Below, one piece after another: positions 10,916-23,086 of a stretch of 64,000 nt of DNA. Location: contig SRSI01000038.1 of the NCBI GenBank assembly GCA_005656395.1, positions 1,225,095 through 1,289,094 of the forward strand, written 5' to 3'. A program made the position numbers and the translations under genes. Source of the stretch: Strongyloides papillosus (Eukaryota > Nematoda > Chromadorea > Rhabditida > Strongyloididae). The stretch's first letter is position 1, and each line of letters begins with the position of its first letter. Under the pieces are notes generated by a model. It ran no database searches. It saw only the letters and a program-made list of their open reading frames with translations, and was not told where the DNA came from.

Positions 10916-11402
10916 ATGGGAAGCTTTATATCTCGTACTTATTGGTGAAAAAATAAATATCAATAATGTAAAATACTGAAATAAATAATGTAGCAAATAT
11001 TTCAAGTGAAAATATTAAACAAATGCTTAATGATTACACGTTTTCCACAATAATTAACTTTTTTGGAATCATCGGAATTATATTTTTACTTATTATTGGT
11101 TATTGTTGCTGTCTTAAATACAATCACATTGTTAAAAGTTATTTCAGATCAAATGGAAATAATACAAATGACAAGATACTTCAAAGTTAGTTTAAATAAT
11201 ATTTATTAAGGCATTATAACTATTAAGAACATTGTGTCATAGTATCAAATTCTATATATGTAAATAATTTTGAACAATTTAGTTTTAAAAAATGTTTTTC
11301 ATAATAGAAAACTTGATATCGTCTATTTAGCATCATTCATAATATTTTCTATTTTCAGTACCCAGAATACATATTGTCAATTCCGAAATTACAAGATTCT
11401 AG
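10916..11402 (+). CDS. Probable small membrane protein, three exons (about 84 aa), transposon-borne
   Basis: Proposed exons are 10916-10934, 10994-11185 and 11359-11402, adding to 255 nt in a single open frame. The last 3' splice site is strong (TTTTCTATTTTCAG); the first donor (GTACTT) is weak. The predicted N terminus, MGSFIS, fits an N-myristoylation signal. A strongly hydrophobic stretch (FFGIIGIIFLLIIGYCCC) is one transmembrane segment ending in a cysteine triplet, a common palmitoylation context, followed by a short basic tail. AATAAA lies at about 11520. If exon 1 is wrong, the ATG at 11033 could start a shorter form. A second acceptor (TTTGTTTCAG, 11707) would join in frame to a different 3' exon. 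I recognise no family. The arrangement resembles small acylated single-pass proteins of several viruses, but that is architecture only. Confidence 0.42.
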
Positions 11403-11707
11403 TAAATAACTATATAAAAAAATGAGATATCAACATATAAATCTTTTCTCTAATTCCATTGATAAAACCATAATCAAATATAATTAAATTTTATGTATTA
11501 AATTTCTTCTTATTTACCAAATAAAATACAATAAACAGTTTCTATTGAACTTATAATTTTCATATAACGATACACTCAAATAAACGTAATTCCAAATTCT
11601 TTATAGAATAACATTAAGGAAGAGTATATAAAACAAAATATTTCAAAATATTTTCACTTGTTAAGTTTTATGTATAATTTGGTTGTATTTTTAAATATTT
11701 GTTTCAG

Positions 11708-12046
11708 ATATGTTTATGTACCAAATGGAGCACCAAGATTCATCTGATATTATTGTGAAGGATAAGTTTTTGTAGTATTTTTAATTTTATGTTATTGTGT
11801 TGGTTCATTTTAGGGTGATTGTTAAGGATGATGTAAATTCCAGGAGGATATGAATTGATAGATTACCATGGAGTAAATGGCTGAAAATGCAGGAACTAGG
11901 ACTTCATACATTGGATCTCTACAAGTTTGTTAACATTATAAGGTAAAGAAATTCAGTTATTTTAATTTCTTCATTATAGTTTTAAATGGTTAAAAATCAA
12001 GACTTCACGAGCATTAGAACTTCAAAAAAATGGAAGGCAAGGATAA
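11708..12046 (+). pseudogene. Decayed or alternative exons near the right end of the transposon
   Basis: After a good acceptor (TTTGTTTCAG) at 11707, a 22-codon frame runs to TAG. A second acceptor (CATTTTAG, 11813) opens a frame that contains one TGA and then PWSKWLKMQELGLHTLDLYK up to a donor at 11943. A 37-nt GT-AG intron leads in frame to FKWLKIKTSRALELQ and a stop at 12046. Matching splice sites and codon-like composition suggest a once-functional multi-exon gene on the plus strand, now broken by the internal stop. Alternatively these could be terminal exons of the gene at 10916. No family recognised. Confidence 0.35.
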
Positions 12047-12180
12047 ATATGGGTAATTCTTAATTATTTGTTTATCTAATTGCTTTTTTTGCTGTTTGTT
12101 TTTGTTATTTATAAATAAAATTCACAAATTTTAACGTTTAGTCTCATAAAGAATAATTTTGGAGATGATAGTAAAATTCT

Positions 12181-13863
<1,683 letters not shown>

Positions 13864-13936
13864 TGCCACATGCTGGGATTGAACCAGCGACCTTCGGTTT
13901 ACAAGACCGACGCTACTACCACTGAGCCAATGTGGC
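13864..13936 (-). tRNA. tRNA-Thr (anticodon TGT)
   Basis: 73 nt on the minus strand. The acceptor pairs GCCACAT with ATGTGGC and the discriminator is A. The anticodon stem TCGGT/ACCGA encloses CTTGTAA, giving TGT. The T arm is GCTGG-TTCAATC-CCAGC. No intron. Confidence 0.95.
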
Positions 13937-14878
13937 TGTGAGTAGAAAGTCTTTTATTCAATATTTGATAACAAACAGCAAAACATTCTTTTAACCAAAA
14001 AAGCCCAAACATTTCCAAAAAATTTGTCTTTTTTATCTTAATAGACAATTTCAAATATATTAATTAATTTTTATACTTTGGAAAATAGTGATAATATTTA
14101 AAAAAATACTATTTAAGTTAGATTCTTGTTGGAATTTAATCTTATAAAAAGTAATCGTTACAGGTGTAGTAAATAATTAACTGAATTAATTATTAGAGTT
14201 TATTTAAAAGGTGGTAGATAATTATATTTGTTCTTTATTAAGATCATCTTACTGTCTATTTTACTAAAAATATAAATGAATAATGTCATAATTTTAAAAG
14301 TTTGTTAAGAAGACGGTATGATATTAAAAACTTGATAATTAAATAAATATGTATTAACTAACTATAAGTACATTATTTTATTATTCATCGTTATGGTAAT
14401 TTTAATAATTGTACGTTTAAAAAACAGAAAAAACTTTTTGTGTTGGTCTATCAACTAAATTAAAAATGAATTATGTAAACTTTTTTACGGCACTTTTTAA
14501 ATAGCTTAAATCAAAAGAGATTGCTTATTAAATAAAATCTTTATTTATATTTAAGTTATATTAAAATTTACAGCATTTTTATATTCTCAAAAACTAAAAA
14601 TTAATCACGATTTTATAGTTAGTAATACACATATTTTTAGAACATTGTTAAAATATATTTTCAAAAAAAATCTTTTGAAAATTCACAAAATAATGATTTT
14701 ATTGTACTTTAAGTGTCGTTTACAAAAGCATTGTTGTTATTTATTTTATACTTTTTTTTAAATATAAGTAAAAATTATTTTTTCAAAATAATGTTTTTGT
14801 TGCATATTTTAGAAAATTGTTGGAATAGTGTTTTGCATTTTAAAAATAAAATCTGAAAGAAATAGTCTACTACTTCAT
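13937..14878. other. A+T-rich intergenic sequence
   Basis: No gene or repeat I can support. Confidence 0.5.
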
Positions 14879-14959
14879 GGCGAAGTGGCCGAGTGGTTAA
14901 GGCGTTGGTTTTAGGCACCAATATCTTCAGATGCGTGGGTTCGAATCCCATCTTCGTCA
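14879..14959 (+). tRNA. tRNA-Leu (anticodon TAG)
   Basis: Class II tRNA of 81 nt. The acceptor GGCGAAG pairs with CTTCGTC with one G-T pair, and the discriminator is A. The anticodon stem TTGGT/ACCAA encloses TTTAGGC, giving TAG. The variable arm (ATATCTTCAGATG) is long as expected. TTTTT terminator right after the gene. Confidence 0.94.
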
Positions 14960-15175
14960 TATTTTTCTCTATTAATTCTTTGTTAGAAATAATAAAAATA
15001 ATATGGTGAATATAAATTATTGGCTAAAGGATGCAAAATCTTGTATTTCTATGGAACTACGATCCACTTTTTCAAGTAACATTGGTTATTATTATTGCTA
15101 GGATATAAATAAAGAAATCCTATCTCTGATTCTTCATTAGTAGACTTTTTTACAGCAAGACACTTTTGTTATTAG

Positions 15176-15272
15176 TGAGAATAAAATTGAATATTCGCTA
15201 TATGCTAATTATCTTTAATTATTATATTATTTATATTGTACTCCAGTATATAATATTATCTTTAATAAAATT
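15176..15272 (+). repeat. 5' terminal repeat of the 15.2-kb Gypsy element
   Basis: Begins TGAGAATAAAATTG and ends ...TTTAATAAAATT, matching 19136-19232 except one T/C difference. Contains AATAAA near its end. Confidence 0.75.
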
Positions 15273-15318
15273 GTATTTTTAAATTTTTGTTTATTGTGTT
15301 TTTGAATATAAAAATTTA

Positions 15319-17607
15319 ATGGAAGAATACAAGTTATTGGTCAAGTACAACCTGAAACCAGTCTTAGTTCAAGCTTGTAGGGATCTGGAACTTCAAGTGT
15401 CAGGGACAAAGGAGGAGTTAGCCAGAAGAATTGTTGAAAGTGGTGAAGATAGCACCAAGCTTGCTTATTTGGTTAGAAGAATTGAGCAAATAGATCCGGA
15501 AGATCTTGAGTTTTCTTATAGAGAGCCAAAAGAAGAAGTAAATGGTACCAAAAGTGAGGTAGTAGAAGATGTTAAGAAAGAATCTACTAGAAATTCATTG
15601 GAACTGATGAAATCAGTTAAGATAATGGAGGAAGGATGCAACGTGGAGGTCTTTATAAAAAGGTTTCAGTTAGCCTTAGCAGCAGCTGGGTTATCTCCGC
15701 AATGTAGTGAAGCGACCAGTTGGTTATTAATAAAAGTCAGTGATGACATTCAATTTAGACTTCAAGAATATTTTGTGAATATTGAGGAAGTCTCTAGTAC
15801 GATCTTGTGTGGGAAGTTACGCAATTGGTATTCAACAAATATGACAAAGACTGAAGCAGAATGTGAACTAATGGCTTTCAAGTTAGACCAAAAAAATGTA
15901 GAGGAGTCACTCAAGAAACTGAAGAATCTTGTTTCTGCGCAAAATGTTCATCTTTCAAGAAAAGATAAAGATGATAGAATCCGCTATGAGATATTGAGAC
16001 AGTTGAGAGAGATTCCAAATCTTAAGAATTTAGGATTAATCGGCAGAAATTTTTCGTTAGATGAGTTGGAAGCTGAGTTAAAAATTGAATGCAAATTAAG
16101 AAATTTGCATATAAGTAAGAATAATGATGAAAAGAAAAATGTTGATAAAAAGAAAATCAAAAAGTGTTTCGGATGCCAGCAATTTGGGCATATAAAGCCA
16201 GATTGCCCGAATATAAAGAAAGAGGAAAGAATAAGTAATATAATTGAAGAAATGGATGATAGCAATGAGTATACAATTAATGCTAGCATCATGGTAAATG
16301 GTTTGGTTAAAGCAGTGAAAGTGTTTCCTGATTCTGGATCTAAAATCAGTTGTATAAACCCTAAGTTAGTTAAGGAAATGGGTTTAACGTTATCAGAAAA
16401 GAAGAGGAAAGGTGCTTTAGCAAATGGATCACCAATTAATGTGAATACCATAATGGAACCAATTGAGTTGACATTGAACGGGAAGAAAATAAAAATGAAA
16501 GATGTTTGGGTATTAGAGATTAAGCATGATCTACTCATTGGTACAAGAACGTTATGTGAATGTGATTTTGTCATTAAATGGACTAAACCTATAGATGATG
16601 ATAAAAAAATGATGACGCTATGTGGTGAAGAACAGGAAGTTGAATTGAAATGTGAAATAATGGAAAAATTTCCAGATGTATGGTCGAAGTCTGATTTTGA
16701 TTTGGGATTATGCAAGTTCAATTCACCAGACATTGATCTTAGTAGTGAGGAAATACCAGAACATAAAAGGTATGATCCACCGTTAGCTATGAGAAATGAA
16801 TTAGCAAATCAAGTTCAAATGATGTTAAGTACAGGAATTATTAAGAATTCTTATAAGGTAAAGTTTGTGGCTAATTCTATACCTGTAAGAAAAAAAGATG
16901 GGTCGGTCAGATTTTGCCAAGATTTAAGAGTACTAAATAAGATTGTGATAAAAGATAGATATCAAACTATGTCTGTTAGAAGTATTTTCAGAGATATGGA
17001 AAAGTTTGAATTCGCATCGAGCATTGATATTACGAAGGCATATTGGCAGATACCATTGTCAGAAAAGAATAAAGAATTAGTTGGTTTCAGATTAGGCAAT
17101 GAGACGTATGCTTTTCAAACGTTAATGTTTGGACTGTGTAATGCACCATCATATTTTCAACGAACGATGGATGAAATTCTGAGAGGTGTTACGGGTGTGA
17201 TGATTTATTTAGATGACATATTGATACTGACTAAAGAGGGTGAGAATCATAAAAATAAAGTGATGGAAGTAATGGCACTCTTGAATGCTGCTAACATCAA
17301 GATTAACATTAAAAAGTCGTTTTTTTATAGAAAAGAGATTGATTTTTTAGGGTTTACTATTAAACCGGAGGGTATAACGCTACGAGAAAAATTTGTTAAA
17401 GCTTTAGAAAAATACAAAAATCCGGATACGATAGCATCTTTAAGAAAGCTACGGGGATTGTTTTGTTTTGTACAACCTTTGATTCCAGGAGCTCAGTTGA
17501 TGACTAAGGAAATGAATGAATATATTGGAAATACATCAAAAATTGAAGGAAAGAAGAAGGTCGTCCTACCTGATCCAGTAAAAAAAAGAAGTGGAAATGA
17601 TTTTTGA
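15319..17607 (+). CDS. Gag-protease-reverse transcriptase polyprotein (762 aa)
   Basis: Residues 1-50 look like a SAP-type helix-extended-helix (LQVSGTKEELARRIVESG). A Gag region follows, then one CCHC zinc knuckle (CFGCQQFGHIKPDC, about residues 283-296). A retropepsin active site, DSG, is near 338. The RT has RFCQDLRVLNK, FASSIDITKAYWQIPL and catalytic YLDD near 630. Gag binds RNA, the protease cleaves the polyprotein and RT makes cDNA. The frame ends just past RT because of a frameshift at a run of eight A at 17580-17587; RNase H continues in another frame. ATG at 15319 is 47 nt after the terminal repeat. Confidence 0.88.
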   Translation: MEEYKLLVKYNLKPVLVQACRDLELQVSGTKEELARRIVESGEDSTKLAYLVRRIEQIDPEDLEFSYREPKEEVNGTKSEVVEDVKKESTRNSLELMKSVKIMEEGCNVEVFIKRFQLALAAAGLSPQCSEATSWLLIKVSDDIQFRLQEYFVNIEEVSSTILCGKLRNWYSTNMTKTEAECELMAFKLDQKNVEESLKKLKNLVSAQNVHLSRKDKDDRIRYEILRQLREIPNLKNLGLIGRNFSLDELEAELKIECKLRNLHISKNNDEKKNVDKKKIKKCFGCQQFGHIKPDCPNIKKEERISNIIEEMDDSNEYTINASIMVNGLVKAVKVFPDSGSKISCINPKLVKEMGLTLSEKKRKGALANGSPINVNTIMEPIELTLNGKKIKMKDVWVLEIKHDLLIGTRTLCECDFVIKWTKPIDDDKKMMTLCGEEQEVELKCEIMEKFPDVWSKSDFDLGLCKFNSPDIDLSSEEIPEHKRYDPPLAMRNELANQVQMMLSTGIIKNSYKVKFVANSIPVRKKDGSVRFCQDLRVLNKIVIKDRYQTMSVRSIFRDMEKFEFASSIDITKAYWQIPLSEKNKELVGFRLGNETYAFQTLMFGLCNAPSYFQRTMDEILRGVTGVMIYLDDILILTKEGENHKNKVMEVMALLNAANIKINIKKSFFYRKEIDFLGFTIKPEGITLREKFVKALEKYKNPDTIASLRKLRGLFCFVQPLIPGAQLMTKEMNEYIGNTSKIEGKKKVVLPDPVKKRSGNDF

Positions 17608-17757
17608 GGCGGTAAAAAAATGTACTGGGGTAGAATTTGTTAAACCGAATAGAGGATTTTTTTTATATACTGATGCTTCAAATAAAGGTGTAGGATCAAT
17701 TTTGTGTCAAAGTAATGCTGAACAAAATGTTGGAAAAAGAGGTATAAATAAAAAAGT
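17580..17757 (+). pseudogene. RNase H segment out of frame with its neighbours
   Basis: Reading one base off after the A8 run gives an open frame containing FLYTDASNKGVGSILCQS, the first catalytic Asp block of a Gypsy RNase H. It ends at TAG near 17762, next to an A6 run at 17750-17755 where the frame must shift again to reach the 17758-19092 frame. Two shifts in A homopolymers mean mutation, slippage or sequencing error. Confidence 0.75.
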
Positions 17758-19092
17758 ATGGTAGCAGTTGGATATTTTAGCGCTACGTGGAATGGTTATC
17801 AACGTCCTGCTCCAGCAGTCTTGTATGAAATGAAAGGGATAAGTTATTCTTTAAATCATTTTAGAGAAATAATCTGGGGAAGGCCTGTAACTGTATTAAC
17901 GGATCATAAAAATCTGATATTGCTATGTGAGGAATCTACAGATAGTCGATATGATAAGTATTTATTTAATATAATGTCGTATGGTCCTAGAATTATATGG
18001 TTGGCAGGAATTGAAAATGAAGAAGCTGATTCATTATCACGCATTTGCACTATATCAATAAATTGTAAAGAAGATATTGCTAAAATAGCACATGAAATTT
18101 TTGAAGAATATCATACAAAAAGAGTACACTCGTGTCTTTCAAAAATATGGTTGATGTGTCAAGATAAGTTAATTGGAGAAGGAAGAACAAAGCGCGAAAT
18201 TAAAGCTATATGTAAAAAATTGAGAGAATTAATAAGTAATTGTCGAATATGCTTGGAGGAAAATACATTGCGTAGATGTAAGCCAAAATTCGCCGATGTA
18301 GAACAACCATTTGATAAAATTTATATTGATATGACTGAAATAGATGGGAAAAAGATTGTAGCAGCAATTGATGCATTTCCAAATTTACTTATTGTTCAAA
18401 TTATTAAATCTGGGACTGGTGAGGAAGTAAAACAGTTTTTGATTACTAAGATAGAATGTCATTACGGTTTACCAAAAGCTATGCATTCAGATAATGCAAA
18501 AATATTTACTGGTGGTGTTGTGAAAGAGTATTGTGAAGAAAAAAATATACTTCAAAGTTTCAGTGAAAAATACTCTCATTGCACAAATCAGAAAATAGAA
18601 AGAGCTTTTTCAACTCTCCAACTCGCCATGAGAAAGGTTAGAAAAGAAAGTAATAATGCTTGCTGGATAAAGAAGTTACCAATAATAGTCCATAATATAA
18701 ATTCAATGAAATTTAAGGATGAAAATTATGGGCCATTGGATTTGATATTTACATATCATGTTAGAGCAGACATTGACAACAAAAATAATGTATCATTAAG
18801 ACAAAAACCAGGTACTGAAAGTTACCACCAAGTTCAAAGAAAGATTAATAAGTTAAGAACAAAACAAGTAGTCATAAAAAATACGATAAAAAAAGGGAAA
18901 TTGGATAACCAAAACGCGATGGGTAAAGTAATTGAAATAAAAAATTCTGAAAGTGACTATCTCTCTATGATAGCACAAACTAATATGGATAGAAGATGTA
19001 GTCAAATAGCTCCTCTGGATAAAGTAAGAGAAGTAACCGATTCGGGGATAACTGGACCCTTAAAGGTTAGTGGAGGGGGAGAGAAAAATTGA
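17758..19092 (+). CDS. RNase H C-terminal part and integrase (444 aa)
   Basis: Begins within RNase H (LYEMKGI supplies the catalytic Glu, followed by VLTDHKNLI). Integrase follows: a degenerate zinc-binding region ending CRICLEE, then the DDE core with Asp in FDKIYIDMTE, Asp in SDNAKIF and Glu in QKIERAF, exactly 35 residues after the second Asp. The C terminus is basic. Integrase inserts the cDNA into chromosomes. The annotated start is only the first ATG after the frameshift; the true product would be a Gag-Pol fusion. Confidence 0.85.
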   Translation: MVAVGYFSATWNGYQRPAPAVLYEMKGISYSLNHFREIIWGRPVTVLTDHKNLILLCEESTDSRYDKYLFNIMSYGPRIIWLAGIENEEADSLSRICTISINCKEDIAKIAHEIFEEYHTKRVHSCLSKIWLMCQDKLIGEGRTKREIKAICKKLRELISNCRICLEENTLRRCKPKFADVEQPFDKIYIDMTEIDGKKIVAAIDAFPNLLIVQIIKSGTGEEVKQFLITKIECHYGLPKAMHSDNAKIFTGGVVKEYCEEKNILQSFSEKYSHCTNQKIERAFSTLQLAMRKVRKESNNACWIKKLPIIVHNINSMKFKDENYGPLDLIFTYHVRADIDNKNNVSLRQKPGTESYHQVQRKINKLRTKQVVIKNTIKKGKLDNQNAMGKVIEIKNSESDYLSMIAQTNMDRRCSQIAPLDKVREVTDSGITGPLKVSGGGEKN

Positions 19093-19124
19093 AGATGATG
19101 TTATATGGATAGAAAATTAAAGAT

Positions 19125-19135
19125 AAGGGGGAAAG
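19125..19135 (+). promoter_or_regulatory. Polypurine tract of the 15.2-kb Gypsy element
   Basis: AAGGGGGAAAG directly before the 3' terminal repeat (TGAGAATA), the expected primer position for plus-strand DNA synthesis. Confidence 0.7.
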
Positions 19136-19232
19136 TGAGAATAAAATTGAATATTCGCTATATGCTAATTATCTTTAATTATTATATTATTTATATTGTA
19201 CCCCAGTATATAATATTATCTTTAATAAAATT
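19136..19232 (+). repeat. 3' terminal repeat of the 15.2-kb Gypsy element
   Basis: 97 bp, one mismatch to 15176-15272. Sequence after it (TATAACTC) does not match the bases before the 5' repeat. Confidence 0.75.
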
Positions 19233-19261
19233 TATAACTCTATGTTTTTATTAAATAACTA

Positions 19262-20209
19262 CACACAAAAAAAATGGGACACACATTTGCGTAAAATGTA
19301 ATAAATTTGTCCCACCTAATAAAATTTGAATTTTCTTGATTTGCGATAATTTTAACGCAATTATTTTGTACAAAAAATTAAGACAATAATTAAAATTAGT
19401 TTTTATTTTATATTTTATTGTATTTATTTTAAAACTTAAATTATTTTTTACAATACATTTTAAAGTACAATAGTAGAATTTAACTTTTTATAAGATTAAA
19501 AAATGCTTTTATAAAGAGTATTTTTCGATATATGATAGTATTTTTTAGATATTCGTTAAATGTTTGAATAACTATAAATAAGATTTTTATAAAAAGTTAT
19601 ATTCATCTGATGATTCAACTTTTTTATACTGTTTTTCAAGATCATCTTTAAAAGTCAAACCGATTAAAAGTTTTAAAACATTATACGTTTTGTTCATAGT
19701 AAAAAAATTTTTAAATATTTTAATTTAAATAAGAAAAATAGCAAGAACTAAGATAATGTTTTCAATAAACATTACTTTGTATGGTTAGATAATTATTACT
19801 CTTTCTTATTGTTGTTGTTAAATTTCTAAATTTTTAAATTTATTGGTGTTAACGGGTTGTTTAAAAGAATGATTTTTGTTGAAACGTTAACAACTTTACA
19901 CGAAATTGACTTCTGATAACTCACTTCATAATATATTATAAAAACAAATTAGATTCTAAAATAGGTGTAATATTTTTAAAATTTCTAAGATTAAATAAAT
20001 GTTTCATTACTTCAAAATATTAAAAGTATATATTTTTGTTAAAAAACGACCAAATTTATGCGAAAATCTAATATTTTGCCTCATTTAAAACATTTTTGTT
20101 GTCGCCTGATATTTTTAAAATTTGAATAAATTTTGACATTTCAAAGTGGTGGAACATTTTATTGCATTTTATGTAATAATGTCAAAATTTGTCCCATTTT
20201 TTTTGTGTG
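19262..20209. mobile_element. 948-bp TA-flanked MITE (mariner/Tc1-type), type copy of the family
   Basis: Terminal inverted repeat CACACAAAAAAAATGGGACA, with its complement at the right end, each flanked by TA, the hallmark of Tc1/mariner target duplications. No transposase coding sequence. Related copies lie at 25518-26685 (inverted relative to this one) and, degraded, at about 2450-3720 and in its duplicate. Confidence 0.85.
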
Positions 20210-20211
20210 TA

Positions 20212-21291
20212 ATAGAATTAAGTATTTTTACGTTAAATATTAGTAAAATGATTATTCTTTATCAAAAACTATAAAACTATACTTTACTTATATTGTCAAT
20301 AATAAATTTTTAACAAATTCCAAACACCTTTAACATTTTTACTAATTATTATTAATTTTTATTGCAACACATAGGTCAAATCATAATTAATTTCAAGACC
20401 AATCTCAAAGCAAAAGTCATTTTTTATTATACAATATATTGCTTCAAAATTTGTCTACTCTACTTTTAAAAAAAACCATTTTACATAATTTTTAAATATA
20501 AATTTAGCACGTTTGTTTCAAATGAATAAATTGATAATACCTCTTGATAGTAGAAGAAAAAATTTATCTGGAGTGTATATAAGTCATGAAGAAAATGTGA
20601 GAAAATATGTATTGTTCTTTGCGAATTGTTTTATAAAATCAGACATTAATCTTGAAGTAATTTTGTTGGATTTTATAATAATTAATGTATGTTTTAAATA
20701 AAAGATAAAAAAAAAGTAGTTTGTGGTTATATCCCCACAAATAAAACATGTAAAAACGAACTAATATCAAATAAATTATTGCATATAAGTTAATTAAAAA
20801 ATTATTACTAATAAACTGTTATTAAAAAGTGATGTTTTTTATAAAAAATTACTAATGATAAAGTCTCTGGGAATGTAAAAAATCTTTGAGTCTGTGAAAG
20901 ATAGGAGATCCTAAATCTTAATAAAAGTACTAAAAGAAGAATAAAAATAGATACTCTTATCATTTATGACATAAAGAAGGGGTATTAAATAGTAGGTAAT
21001 TCATAAATGGAACTAAAAGTTCCAAAAATGAAAAATTTCAAAATTTAATTTTTAAAGTGTCGTATCCTTTAACGAACACCTTTGGGGTTCGTTTAAAACC
21101 CAATCGCTCTAAGACCCGATAAAAATTAATTATTAGTTATCTTTTCTCATTATATAAGATAGATATAACTTTTGTTTTTGTTAATTTTGTGAAATAAAAG
21201 GACTTTGTCTAACCTTTAGTTTTATACGGTAATTTTTCAGACAGTATTTATACAATAACAAAAGATGATGGCAAGCATACAGCTTGTAATC
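20212..21291. other. A+T-rich intergenic sequence
   Basis: Holds a 62-codon frame at 20513 that I cannot support as a gene. A short inverted repeat around AACGAACACC-TTTG-GGGTTCGTT occurs near 21075. Confidence 0.4.
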
Positions 21292-22824
21292 ATACCCGAC
21301 TTAACGTCAAATGGTGTTTTTAGTATAGCCTCGGCGTACCGTCAGTGAGGTGTTAGTGGTACACTGAAGTGATATTTAGACTACCGAAAGCTAACAGTCC
21401 ATGATATTATCAAATTTTCACTGACCATTGAGCGGGGTAAGCCAACAAAAAATAATGTTGCCAACACCTAATTTGCAACAAATTTAAAATAATTACACGT
21501 ACAAAATCTAATTAATTTATTAAAAAATAAAACCAACAAAACGTATACTAATGAAATTAAACAAAAAAGCCCGCCCTTGTGTTTCCGATACTGGTAAATT
21601 ATTCTGTCCAAGGTTCCATGTAACGCAAGTTGATAGTAAGTAAGATTCTCAGGACATGAGTGATGAAAACTAAAAATTAATATTACTGCAATCTTAGACA
21701 GAATAACTAACCGTAATAAAAAAAATGCCGGATATCTTGAAAAATAACCTATTAAAAATAAAAGATCATATTATAAAAATTAAAGATGATAACTAACCAT
21801 TTGTAATTATTAGACTTCTAAACAGCGTTACATGGACCAAAGATTTAGAGATCATCTAAAAATATATAATAACAAATAATTTTTGCATTTAAAAACTAAC
21901 CATTAGATGTAATGAAACTGGATACAACACAAATTCTAAAAAAATTGAATTACAATAACTTCTGTATTCTAAAATTAACCATTGGAGATAATGAAGCCGG
22001 ATATAAAAGTAATTCTACAAAAAATGAATTAATAAGTCATATAAAATAAAAATAATAACCCACCTTTGCTGAAAAAACTGTGGAAAATTGGGCTAAAATG
22101 AATATATAAAAATATACGTTTGTGGGTAAACGTACCTGTTAACAATGGAAATAATGCGCCAAATTGTACATGTTGTGTATATGTGTATGATGATGAATAT
22201 TAAAAATGGAGCTAGATTGACATAAAAAAAGCCCGGGATACATGATAATTATTGATATTATAAATCACTTTGACTTTTTGCTTGGCTACTATTTTCAGAT
22301 GGCAATGAATCTGTCCGCTGATCAGGCATTGGAAAGTCACTGTAATTGTGATAATTGTTAATATTTTCGGTACTGGAATTAACTTTTTCTCTGCCATGCC
22401 TCCAATGATTTGTCCTTCCATTTATTGCTTCAAATGTAGCCACAGAACACATTTTTCTTTCGTCTTTGACACGGATACATAACAATCTACAATACATCGA
22501 GGCTTCCAAAATAAAAGCAATTATTTTGTACAATTAATCTCATTTTTAAATGCCCTTGTTCTGTCCTCTGGTAGAAGCTCGTGTCAATAGATGATGGAAC
22601 TTAAGATAATTTGTATTTCTTTTGATATCATAATCTAGTTAAAAGCAGTCAAAATGTCATTTTCTTACTGACACAAAAAATGTAGACTGAAGACTGTTAA
22701 CACTCATCCTGCCTTTTGTTAACACTCTTAAATTCCCATTGTTTTATTGTTAATGGCATGCAATCCGCTAGTTAACCGCACGCACCTAAAGACTATCTTA
22801 CCCCAACGCCGTGTAGCCGGGTAT
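21292..22824. mobile_element. Possible DNA element of unknown type (GC-richer island)
   Basis: The region is visibly richer in G+C than its surroundings. ATACCCG at 21292 and CGGGTAT ending at 22824 face each other. Further in, GGGGTAAG (about 21433) faces CTTACCCC (about 22800). These could be parts of a degraded terminal inverted repeat. No transposase is recognisable and no target duplication is clear, so this is tentative. Confidence 0.25.
22258..22533 (-). CDS. Hypothetical ORF (91 aa) in the GC-richer island
   Basis: Open frame from ATG at 22533. The central part (VKDERKMCSVATFEAINGR) has unbiased composition, unlike the Lys/Asn/Ile-driven random frames around it, and the C-terminal third is Ser/Asn/Gln-rich. 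No signal peptide, membrane segment or known motif. It could be an exon or fragment of an element-borne gene. An overlapping frame at 22212-22421 covers the same bases. Confidence 0.25.
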   Translation of the reverse strand: MYKIIAFILEASMYCRLLCIRVKDERKMCSVATFEAINGRTNHWRHGREKVNSSTENINNYHNYSDFPMPDQRTDSLPSENSSQAKSQSDL

Positions 22825-22829
22825 ACATA

Positions 22830-23086
22830 CGAAACATATCTATAATTATTAAAAAAGCATACTTTTTACAAATAAACAGATTAGTCTTCTCTAAAAATAA
22901 AATGAACTCGATGATAAGATCATATCTTTGTTTACGAAGAAAAGCTATTACAAAAATTAACTAAAATTTAAAGATTTAGTAAAACTCCTATTTCGTCTAA
23001 ACAGTATTATATTTTAAATACCAAATGTGTTCACCATAAAATGATAAAATAAAAATATGTAGTGTGGAAAACATTATTATCCACCT
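22830..23086. other. A+T-rich spacer
   Basis: No feature seen. Confidence 0.4.

Larger units (their letters stand above)
15176..19232 (+). mobile_element. Decayed Ty3/Gypsy LTR retrotransposon with ~97-bp terminal repeats
   Basis: Direct repeats at 15176-15272 and 19136-19232 differ at one of 97 positions. The right copy starts directly after a purine tract (AAGGGGGAAAG), as a 3' LTR should. Between them the coding order is Gag, protease, RT, RNase H and integrase, i.e. Ty3/Gypsy. No TG...CA pair closes the repeats, no primer site is evident after the 5' repeat and no target duplication matches. The ends may therefore be partial, or the element may prime in an unusual way. It starts 217 bp downstream of tRNA-Leu(TAG). 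Confidence 0.85.

Noticed and set aside
15984..16733. 249-codon minus-strand frame
   Set aside because: It is the reverse of the Gag-protease region and has Ser/Ile/Phe-rich content typical of an antisense shadow.
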